Below are positions 47,301 through 54,281 of a DNA stretch of 64,000 nt, in pieces. The notes beneath the pieces were generated by a model. The model searched no databases, was not told the DNA's origin, and saw only the letters and a program-made list of their open reading frames with translations. The DNA is from Caldilineaceae bacterium (GTDB taxonomy: Bacteria; Chloroflexota; Anaerolineae; Caldilineales; Caldilineaceae). Position 1 is the first letter of the stretch, and each line of letters opens with the position of its first letter. The stretch is from assembly GCA_022842065.1 (NCBI GenBank), contig JALHQH010000041.1, positions 42,935 through 106,934 of the forward strand, given 5' to 3'. The position numbers and the translations under genes were made by a program.

Positions 47301-49985
47301 ATAGCTGGGCAGGTGGACAAATTGGCCCTGAACCAGGTGTGTCCACTCGACTGGATAGCCCTGGGTATAAAGCTGCCCCAGGCTGCTCAAAAGGGTGGTC
47401 AACGCTGGTTGCTCGCGACGTAAGGAGGCGATAACTTGATAGCTATTGCCACTGCGTCGCGGCGTCTGGGGTAGGGACTCTTGGATCGAGCGGCCCAATA
47501 CCGGGTGGGAACTGACCTCCAGGAAGTGCGTGGCACCCCGATCGGTGCCTTTGTCCTCATCCATTTGCTGAATCGCATCGGCAAAGCGCACGGGCTGGCG
47601 CACATTCTGCCACCAATAGTCAGCCGTCAACGTGGCACCGTCGATCAGGTCGCCGGTGACCGTTGAATAGAGCGGAATCGTGGCGGCTTGGGGGGCAAGC
47701 GTTTGTAAAGACGCAATTAATTCTGCCCGAATCGGATCCATTTGTGGGCTATGATAAGGCACCTCCACTTGCAAGAAGCGGTTGAAAACTTTATGGGTAT
47801 CCAACGCACTGGCAATGGCTTTTAGCGCCAGTTCATTCCCGGCTAAGGTCAAGGAGTTGGGACTGTTGATTGCCCCAATCGCGACCTCTTTTTGATAGGG
47901 AACGAGATAAGTCGCAACTTCGGCGACTGACAACCCAACGGCCAGCATAGTGCCCTGTCCAGCCGTTGTCTGCTGTAGGCGGCTGCGGTGGTAGATGACC
48001 TGTACGGCATCGGCTAATGTTAACGCCCCGGCGGTATAGGCCGCCGCAATTTCGCCCACACTATGCCCGACAATCGCGCCCGGTTCAACCCCCCAAGTGC
48101 GCCAGAGCGCGGTCAAGCCGACTTGGACGGCAAAGATGGCCGGCTGCGCTACCCGCGTCTCGTGAATCTGCGAAGTGGACTCATCCTGCTGTAATGCTGC
48201 TAAAATTGACCAGCCCGCCAGCGGCTGGAACAGTTGATCAACTTGCTCGACTGCCCCTCGGAAGACTGGTGATTGGGCCAATAGCTCCTGCCCCATCCCC
48301 CACCATTGGCTGCCCATGCCGGCATAGACAAAGGCCAACTTGACGGGCGTCGTGGCAACCTGTCCCACCGCAATGGTGGTGCTGGGTTCCTCGCGCAGAT
48401 AAACATCCAACTGCTCGACTAAGGCCGCAGTCGAAGCCGCGACAAAGGTGGCGCGGTACTCATGCGCGCCTTTGCGCAACGCGGCCGTGGCACAGAGATC
48501 GGCCAGGGGGGGCGCATCCTGCGCGGCAAAGTCACGATAGGCGGTCACCACCGCGCTGAGTGCTTCTGGGGTGCGGGCGGAAAGCGGCAGCAGGAGGGGC
48601 AGCGTTGACTGGTCGGTTGCTTGTGCTGCGGGCGCTGTTACCGGTTGGGCGGGTGCTTCGGCCAGAATCACATTGGCGTTGGTGCCACCAAAACCAAAGG
48701 AATTGACGGTGGCCAGGCGCGGGCCAGCGGCTGGTTCGGGCCAGGCCGTGAGCGTTGTGGGCACCTGTAAATTGAGTGCTGCAAACGGAATCTGTGGATT
48801 GGGCGAGATAAAGTGCAAGTTGGCAGGAATCTGGCGATGTTTGAGGGCCAATGCGGTTTTGATCAACCCAGCGACCCCAGCCGTTGCTTCCAGGTGTCCA
48901 ATATTGCTCTTGACCGAGCCGATGAAACAGGGCGTCTGCCGTGCCTGCCCTACCACCTTACCCAGCGCATTGGTTTCAATGGGATCGCCAACAAAGGTGC
49001 CCGTGCCATGGGCCTCCACATATTGGATCTGGGCCGGTGCGACACCGGCTTGGTGTAGCGAGCGCCGTAAGGCCGCTTCTTGGGCCGCGCCATTGGGCAC
49101 CGTCAACCCCTTGCTGCGCCCATCCTGGTTCACTGCACTGCCGCGGATCACCGCATAGATCGGGTCCCCAGCGGCTAACGCTGCGTGTAGTGGTTTTAAC
49201 ACCACGACGCCGCACCCTTCCGAACGCACATAACCATTGGCGCGGGCGTCAAAACTTTTGCAGCGGCCATCGGAGGAGAGCATCGCAGCTTTACTAGTGG
49301 CAATGGTCTGTTCCGCTTTGAGCAGTAAGCTGGCCCCGCCGGCAATGGCCAGGGTGCATTCACCCTGCTGCAGGCTCTGGCAGGCAAGATGGACCGCCAC
49401 TAACGAAGAAGAGCAGGCCGTATCGAGTGCCACACTTGGCCCGACAAAATCAAAGGCGTAGGAGATGCGATTGGCCGCAATGCTCATGGAGGTACCAACG
49501 CCCGTGTGATTGTTGATCAGGTCACGGTTCAGGCTTGACGTGTGCAGCTGCTCGTAATCGCGCATGAAAATCCCGATAAAGACGCCGGTTGGCGTGCCAA
49601 CCAGCTTTTCGGGCACCTGCCCACCATCTTCTAGCGCTTCCCAGGTGGTTTCGAGCAACATCCGCTGTTGCGGATCCATTGCCGCGGCTTCGCGTGGCGA
49701 AATCCCAAAGAATGGGGCATCAAATTGATCAATCCCCTGGACAAAGCCACCCCATTTGGCATAGGTGTGGCCCGGCTTGCTCTGATCAGGATCATAAAAT
49801 TTCTGAATGTTCCAGCGATCTTCGGGAATTTCAGTGATGGCGTCTACCCCATGCTGCAGTAGATCCCAAAATTGGGCGGGGCTGTTCGCATTGCCAGGCA
49901 TGCGACAGCCGATGCCAATGATCGCAATTGGTTCGGGGGCATTCGATAACATTGTACTCGCTTCCGCATTATTGATAGCAAACAC
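44328..49985 (-). CDS. Type I polyketide synthase: KS-AT-DH-KR-ACP
   Basis: The 1885-residue module starts at GTG 49985, ten bases after AAGGAG. KS: about 20-440, active Cys near 190 (TACSSSLVAV), EAHGTGT, NIGHLEATAG. AT: about 550-860, GHSVGEI near 641, with VPYHSPQMD near 746 where malonyl ATs usually have HAFH. DH: about 925-1200, His near 960 in DDHQVQRTIIYPG and a later HPVLIDLCLQ; the usual Gly after the His is Arg. KR: about 1490-1660, ITGGLGALGLAMA. ACP Ser near 1791, LGLDSLMAVE. The tail TLSDEELAALLSEELA is a C-terminal docking helix. No ER, loading domain or methyltransferase. It would make an alpha,beta-unsaturated unit, once or repeatedly. Confidence 0.93.
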   Translation of the reverse strand: MFAINNAEASTMLSNAPEPIAIIGIGCRMPGNANSPAQFWDLLQHGVDAITEIPEDRWNIQKFYDPDQSKPGHTYAKWGGFVQGIDQFDAPFFGISPREAAAMDPQQRMLLETTWEALEDGGQVPEKLVGTPTGVFIGIFMRDYEQLHTSSLNRDLINNHTGVGTSMSIAANRISYAFDFVGPSVALDTACSSSLVAVHLACQSLQQGECTLAIAGGASLLLKAEQTIATSKAAMLSSDGRCKSFDARANGYVRSEGCGVVVLKPLHAALAAGDPIYAVIRGSAVNQDGRSKGLTVPNGAAQEAALRRSLHQAGVAPAQIQYVEAHGTGTFVGDPIETNALGKVVGQARQTPCFIGSVKSNIGHLEATAGVAGLIKTALALKHRQIPANLHFISPNPQIPFAALNLQVPTTLTAWPEPAAGPRLATVNSFGFGGTNANVILAEAPAQPVTAPAAQATDQSTLPLLLPLSARTPEALSAVVTAYRDFAAQDAPPLADLCATAALRKGAHEYRATFVAASTAALVEQLDVYLREEPSTTIAVGQVATTPVKLAFVYAGMGSQWWGMGQELLAQSPVFRGAVEQVDQLFQPLAGWSILAALQQDESTSQIHETRVAQPAIFAVQVGLTALWRTWGVEPGAIVGHSVGEIAAAYTAGALTLADAVQVIYHRSRLQQTTAGQGTMLAVGLSVAEVATYLVPYQKEVAIGAINSPNSLTLAGNELALKAIASALDTHKVFNRFLQVEVPYHSPQMDPIRAELIASLQTLAPQAATIPLYSTVTGDLIDGATLTADYWWQNVRQPVRFADAIQQMDEDKGTDRGATHFLEVSSHPVLGRSIQESLPQTPRRSGNSYQVIASLRREQPALTTLLSSLGQLYTQGYPVEWTHLVQGQFVHLPSYPWQRERHWLESEISYADRLGLTATPQTVITQRASNHPLLGGQLNLAPAVQVWEGQLNREQLGYLDDHQVQRTIIYPGAGYIEMALAIAVQSNQGKAANEIASQLTEITFHKALPLPATGDDAQAAPHFQVILAGDTIDIYSKAQQGEASDIPHWIHHATSKRANADTTAPAQPQSRSLTALQARLGAPLAQATCYQQFAELGLRYGPAFQGIETLWPGQGEVLTRLQLQAEIAQQQAAYQLHPVLIDLCLQSFLGTMTSGNAAPAARTIFLPVQIERMTVWQRPDLHTALHCHAYLTEQNEQSLVGNITLMNEEGQILAEIQGLRCQAVVMLAEAVTKGEQAPNLAYEVRWQPTEQVATQGADHATVVFSAQPANWLIFADSMGVAQTLANHLRAANHRPILVMPGSRYERIDGEHFRIRPDNSMDLAALFTTLIGQQLYGVVHLWSLDLARQADLTDQQLHCISTLHLLQNLRHPVPRLWLVTQGARAVESTDLTQPTQVQQAMLWGIGRVIAQEHPDLYCVCLDLDPASDTAQAAHQLAQEIDLPVDNPQQLEDQVAWRNGARYVARLDAVPLAPASALTTTSPIKATATYLITGGLGALGLAMAHNLIDQGARHLVLSGRSGAVGKEEAVQALIARGAQVLVAQADVAVAADVAQLLAQIKASCPPLQGIIHAAGLLDDGVLRQQSAERFTKVLAPKVQGAWQLHEQTSDLALDFFVCFSSVASLFGSPGQGNYAAGNAFMDALVHYRRALGQAGQSINWGPWAEAGMAANDLTLGRLANLGMGALTSGEGVQSFTALLSANGTRAPQVGVVPIDWPQFYQNFPGARSPFFANLTQDLVVEQESLVDAFRALPAEEWRAQLADFLRTQLAQVLGFPNADKIQLRQRLFDLGLDSLMAVELKNRLEAGLSLAIAPTLMFDYPTVEALVDYLTTELNQKFAVEATHDQAAQHQGQPGANAIDDETSRLLAELDTLSDEELAALLSEELA

Positions 49986-50290
49986 GATTCAACCGCTCCT
50001 TCATCGAGTCTGATAAACCTAGTCGATAGATCGGGCGGCTGGTGGTGGCTGGGTCGTTATGGAAGTTAAGAAAATAATTAGGTAAAACCATGACCCCCTC
50101 CGCGCCCAAGGGGCTCCCGTCCCCCTGGTAAGGGGAGGAATAGTTACGCCGACAACTGCTCCCTCCCTTAGCAGGGGAGCGCGCCTAAAAGGCAACCGCT
50201 TCTAGGCGCGGGAGGGGTTCTTTTGCCGAATTATTTGCTTAATCTTCATAACGACCCAGCCATCACCAGCCTAAACGCCTACGCGCTCAT
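49986..50290. other. 305-base gap between halogenase and PKS genes
   Basis: The gap contains the PKS ribosome-binding site, and a multi-hairpin palindromic element at 50092-50220 that lies just after the halogenase stop on the transcribed strand. No additional gene was seen. The element could attenuate or process the transcript between the halogenases and the megasynthases. Confidence 0.55.
50092..50220. repeat. GC-rich multi-hairpin palindromic element
   Basis: The outer arms are GACCCCCTCCGCGCC (50092-50106) and GGCGCGGGAGGGGTTC (50205-50220), pairing with one bulge. Inner hairpins include CCCCTGGTAAGGGG, GCTCCC with GGGGAGC, and a perfect CGCGCCTA/TAGGCGCG stem near 50180 and 50203. The whole looks like a dispersed REP/BIME-type unit. 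Confidence 0.65.
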
Positions 50291-52150
50291 TCACGCAACC
50301 ATCGCCAACTCATTTGCCGCGGGCACCCCTTGGGTGGCGAGCCAAATCTTACTCAGCTCAGCTTTGACATCGTACTGGACCGCGGTTGGGGCCGCTGCGG
50401 TCTTTGCCATGGTGTGATGACCGTTGCTATGACCATTGCCGTTCCCATTCCCGTTTGCTGGTATGGGGTAAGCCTCGGCCATGCTTTCGGTCTGTTGCGG
50501 TTCTGCCGGCGAGCCTAATGCGCGCAAAGTGGGGAAATTGAGACAGGCATACTCATACATCTCAGTGGCGATCTCGGCGAGTAAGTCAACATTGGCCGCC
50601 ACTTTGGCTTTTAGGGCATCATCGTCATGGCCGGCGGCCAGGCTTGTATGCAGATCGTGAATAAACGCCACATTCATATAGTTCACAAAGTCGGGGGTCC
50701 ACAACTGCTCGATACTCGCTTCATCCCAATCGCGGAAAAATTTCTGCATCCGAATGTTCATGTTATCAAAGCGGGCCAGTACACGGCGCAAATCTTGCCA
50801 GAGCTTTAGATCCTGGGATTTGTTATGGAAAAAAATCAAGGCATTCACCCCCCAGTAGATGGAAAAGTCCCAAATGACCTTGGCAGTCATCACCTGTGCA
50901 TTGCCCATCAAGGGGTATTGGCCGGCATAGGTGCGCAGGAAGGAGTGAAAGGTATCGAGGTACAGGCGATTATACAGTTCCGCATCTTGGGCGATGGACT
51001 CACCTTGGCGATCCTTCATAATTAATGTGGTAATAAAGGTGTTGCTTAAACTGATAAAGTCGCTGCCGGGTGAGTAAAAGGGATCAACAAAGACACCGGC
51101 CTCACCGGTCAGACACCAGCGCGCTGGCGAGAAGACCCGCTGGCAATCATGGGCAAAATGGCGCAGGGCCAGGAAGTCCTGGAATTTGTCCAACCGGGCT
51201 TTGACAGCTTTGGCGCACTGCGGCTCATAGCGTTCCAGCCATTCCAAGGCCCGCTCAAAGCGATTCATCTCCGCGTGGGGGTGGAGTTTGTTGTCGGCCA
51301 CAATGCCAACACTGGTCGCGCCGGATGGGAGCGGGATCAACCAGACCCAATAGCCACGCCCCATGAGATGGGTGGTGCTTAACCGGCGGGCATGGCGCGG
51401 AATGCGCTCTTGCCAGGGTTTGTCATCGGACCAATCGGCGACGTTGATCTCATCGTCAATGCGGAACCAGACTGCGCTGACATCGTGATCGGCCTCTTTT
51501 TGTAAGTTAAGTTGGCGTTTGATAATGCTGCTGCGCCCACTGGCATCCACCACCCAGCGCGTGGTAACCGTCACTTCCGCGCCGGCGTGTAACATGGTGA
51601 CCTGGTGTTCAGTTTCACCAAATTCAACCTGTTTGATCCGACAGCCATCCCAACACGCCACACCGGCTTCCACGTTTTCGGCATAGAGCATATTCTCAAA
51701 ACGGCCGCGATCGATTTGGTGGGTGGGCGTGGGCAGGATGCGCGCGCAACCTACCTCAACCCGCTTGGTAATATCTTGGTTGCCATCAGCGGGGAAAAAA
51801 TAGCGCAGACCGGCTTTGGGCAATTGGCTGCTTTCCAAATGTTTGGCCACACCGACCACATTGCGCAGATAGTAAGAGCCTAATTCAACGCTCGATTCCC
51901 CTACTTTGTGCGCAGCTTCTGGGACGGGAAATTGATTTTTTTCCGTCAGCAACAAATTAAGCGTTGGATCGGCCCGCTTTAATTGACGGGCCAAGGTGCC
52001 ACCTGCTAAACCACCACCAAGAATCACAACATCGTAACGGTTGCTCGGCTGATCTGCTGCTTGTTGTTTTTTCTGTTTCAGTAGTTCTGCCAACTCTCTA
52101 CGTTTTTCGATGGGCAGCGCTTGGATGCGTTCGGCAATTGGTTGCGCCAT
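50291..52150 (-). CDS. Flavin-dependent halogenase with NRPS-like N-terminal helix
   Basis: The 619-residue protein has the FAD motif VVILGGGLAGGTLARQL near residue 42 and the halogenase motif WVWLIP (WxWxIP) near 275. VGESSVELGSYYL follows the usual VGE position, and a Lys in LPKAGLRYFF aligns with the catalytic Lys of flavin halogenases. FADH2-dependent halogenases make HOCl from chloride and O2 and pass it along to that Lys. The first ~35 residues (ERIQALPIEKRRELAELLKQ) resemble linker helices between NRPS modules, suggesting docking. AGGAG precedes the ATG. The C-terminus is Asn/Gly-rich. It neighbours a paralogue; substrates may be carrier-bound. Confidence 0.85.
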   Translation of the reverse strand: MAQPIAERIQALPIEKRRELAELLKQKKQQAADQPSNRYDVVILGGGLAGGTLARQLKRADPTLNLLLTEKNQFPVPEAAHKVGESSVELGSYYLRNVVGVAKHLESSQLPKAGLRYFFPADGNQDITKRVEVGCARILPTPTHQIDRGRFENMLYAENVEAGVACWDGCRIKQVEFGETEHQVTMLHAGAEVTVTTRWVVDASGRSSIIKRQLNLQKEADHDVSAVWFRIDDEINVADWSDDKPWQERIPRHARRLSTTHLMGRGYWVWLIPLPSGATSVGIVADNKLHPHAEMNRFERALEWLERYEPQCAKAVKARLDKFQDFLALRHFAHDCQRVFSPARWCLTGEAGVFVDPFYSPGSDFISLSNTFITTLIMKDRQGESIAQDAELYNRLYLDTFHSFLRTYAGQYPLMGNAQVMTAKVIWDFSIYWGVNALIFFHNKSQDLKLWQDLRRVLARFDNMNIRMQKFFRDWDEASIEQLWTPDFVNYMNVAFIHDLHTSLAAGHDDDALKAKVAANVDLLAEIATEMYEYACLNFPTLRALGSPAEPQQTESMAEAYPIPANGNGNGNGHSNGHHTMAKTAAAPTAVQYDVKAELSKIWLATQGVPAANELAMVA

Positions 52151-52252
52151 AGGGTTTCTCCTAAAGTGATAAGGTATAGACGACTTTTTTTAATCTTGCT
52201 TAGGTGATGCAGGTTATTCCGTTTGAAACATTACAGCACGCAGCTAAAAAAA

Positions 52253-53908
52253 CTAGGCAAAGGCCGCAACAGAACCAAACTGGTGGGCGGTTTGACCATT
52301 GCCAATGCGCTGATAACGCTTGCATTCATCAGCGATGGCTTCCAGCAAGGCCAGATTGTCGCTGACTTTTACCTTTAACGCTTGGTCATCCAAGCCGGCG
52401 TTCAGGCCAAAATAGAGTTCTTGCATAAATGGAAAACTAAGGATGTTGGTGAACTGGTCCATCTGCGGTTCTGGTGTGACATCCGCCCATTGGTGAAAGA
52501 ACTGTTGCATATCCTTATACAAAATGTTAAAGCGTTTTAACTCTTCGCGCATGGCAGTCGCCCAGTTGATATCAAAGAGTTTATTGTTGTGGAAAAAGAG
52601 CAGCGCGGTCACCCCCCAGTAGCAGGCCCAGTCCCATACGACCTTAGCGATCATGACCTGGGCATTACCCATTAGCGCATACTGGTTGGTATAGGTGGTC
52701 AGAAATGACTTGTAGGTACTGAGGTAGCTTTGATTGTAAAATTCCAACCGTGTGCCGATGGCCTCGCCGCGCAGATCACGCAAGATCAGATCGGTGATCA
52801 GGCTGTTGCTCATACTGATAAAATCGGTGCCTGGTGAGTAGAAGGGATCCGAAAAGACGCCGGCTTCGCCTGTGATGCACCACCGTTGGGTCGAATAAAC
52901 CCGTTGGCAACCATGCGCGTACTGCTTTAGCACACGGAAATCTTGTAACAGATGTTGCCGATCTTCCACGGCCACGGCACACTGCGGTTCATGGCGTTTG
53001 AGCCACTCTAATGCCCGATCAAAACGATTCATGCTGTTATGGGGATGAATATTGCTGTCGGCCACAATGCCGACGCTGGTGACATCGCCGGCCAGAGGGA
53101 TCAACCAAACCCAGTAGCCCCGGTCCATCAGGTGGTTGGTACTAAGCCAGCGAATCCCATCGGGGACCCGACCCCGCCAACTGCTGTCATTGGACCAATC
53201 ATCAATATCGATCTTATCCTCAATGCGAAACCAAACTGCACTGGCGTGGTGATCAACAGCCTCAGCCAGATCCAACTTGCGTTTAATAATGCTGGCCCGG
53301 CCGGCCGCATCAACTACCCAACGTGCCCCAATCGTGGTTGAACTGTCGCCGCGTTGCACGGTAACGGTGTGGCCGGCTTCATTTAGATCCACATTGCGGA
53401 CGCTACAATCGTCCCAACACTCAATCTCGTGCTGTTGGTTCTGCGTCCAGAGCATATTCTCAAAACGCCCGCGGTCAATCTGATGGCTACGAATCGGCGG
53501 AATGATTTTGCCACCAAGTTCGACGCGCCGGGTGATATCGCTATTGTCGCCGACCGGGAAGAAATAACGCAGGCCAGCCTTAAAGAGTTGTTGTTCTTCC
53601 AAGTGCTCCGTCAGGCCCAACACTTCGCGCAGATAGTAAGAGCCCAGCTCAACGGTCGATTCGCCAACTTTATGGGCTGCTTCCGGCACCGGGTAGGACT
53701 GTTTCTCGACCACCAGGATGCTGAGTTCCTGATTGGCACGCCGTAACTGGCGGGCTAGTGTCAACCCAGCAAGCCCACCGCCCAGAATCACCACATCAAC
53801 CCGCTTATCATGTTGGGGCTGACTTGCTCTTTTCTGTTGAACCATCTGCACCAATTGTTCGCGTTGTTCTGGTGGCAGCGTTTTCAATCGATCATGAATT
53901 GTTGTCAT
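52253..53908 (-). CDS. Flavin-dependent halogenase, paralogue of the next gene
   Basis: The 551-residue protein shares order and motifs with the 619-residue paralogue: VVILGGGLAGLTLARQL near residue 40, VGESTVELGSYYL, LFKAGLRYFFP with the expected Lys, and WVWLIP near 270. The N-terminal helix DRLKTLPPEQREQLVQMVQQ again resembles NRPS linkers. Both lack N-terminal signals and should be cytoplasmic. AAAGGT lies six bases before the ATG. The gene is the first of the cluster on the minus strand, so its upstream 320 bases probably hold the main promoter. Two halogenases suggest two positions or two steps of halogenation, or one that has diverged to another oxidation. Confidence 0.85.
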   Translation of the reverse strand: MTTIHDRLKTLPPEQREQLVQMVQQKRASQPQHDKRVDVVILGGGLAGLTLARQLRRANQELSILVVEKQSYPVPEAAHKVGESTVELGSYYLREVLGLTEHLEEQQLFKAGLRYFFPVGDNSDITRRVELGGKIIPPIRSHQIDRGRFENMLWTQNQQHEIECWDDCSVRNVDLNEAGHTVTVQRGDSSTTIGARWVVDAAGRASIIKRKLDLAEAVDHHASAVWFRIEDKIDIDDWSNDSSWRGRVPDGIRWLSTNHLMDRGYWVWLIPLAGDVTSVGIVADSNIHPHNSMNRFDRALEWLKRHEPQCAVAVEDRQHLLQDFRVLKQYAHGCQRVYSTQRWCITGEAGVFSDPFYSPGTDFISMSNSLITDLILRDLRGEAIGTRLEFYNQSYLSTYKSFLTTYTNQYALMGNAQVMIAKVVWDWACYWGVTALLFFHNNKLFDINWATAMREELKRFNILYKDMQQFFHQWADVTPEPQMDQFTNILSFPFMQELYFGLNAGLDDQALKVKVSDNLALLEAIADECKRYQRIGNGQTAHQFGSVAAFA

Positions 53909-54229
53909 ACATTCACCTTTACACTAGTTTGTCAAGCGGAGAGTAAATTCTAGATCTGATAGAAATCACCTATAAACGGTGCCTAAGCATTTCATTTACA
54001 GTTGCCTGTGCTTGTGTTATGCCTAGCTGATTTGTCTATTCGATGATGACTTGAATTCGCTTGCTACAAAACGCTTGTTTGTTCGAGGTTGTCTAGCGCT
54101 GGATGTCAAAACTACCCTCAGTATCTTTACGAAGCGTCAAAAAAACGTCAAAAGCCTGTATTGTAGCATGGATAACTAAATATGTAATTTAATAGATAGA
54201 TAACGGGTTAAAAAATTAAGTGAACGGGT
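53909..54229. other. AT-rich upstream region of the biosynthetic cluster
   Basis: The region between the P-type ATPase terminator and the first halogenase gene is AT-rich compared with the neighbouring genes and lacks ORFs of note. Two near-identical 19-20-mers (AACGGGTTAAAAAATTAAG and GAACGGGTGAAAAAATTAG) lie at its right end. A TTGACA occurs near 53929-53934 on the minus strand but is too close to the start codon to be a functional -35, so no promoter could be fixed. Confidence 0.4.
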
Positions 54230-54269
54230 GAAAAAATTAGTAAACAGTTTAACCGGTCTGTTTACTAAT
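54230..54269 (-). terminator. Rho-independent terminator of the export operon
   Basis: Perfect 12-bp arms ATTAGTAAACAG (54236-54247) and CTGTTTACTAAT (54258-54269) surround a 10-base loop. On the minus strand the stem is followed directly by six or seven T residues. It is 13 bases downstream of the P-type ATPase stop and would isolate the export operon from the biosynthetic cluster. Confidence 0.85.
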
Positions 54270-54281
54270 GTCTTATTATAT

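Noticed and set aside
53920..53940. TTGACA on the minus strand as promoter -35 of the halogenase gene
   Set aside because: Only about 25 bases separate it from the start codon, leaving no room for a -10 box and a leader with the visible ribosome-binding site.
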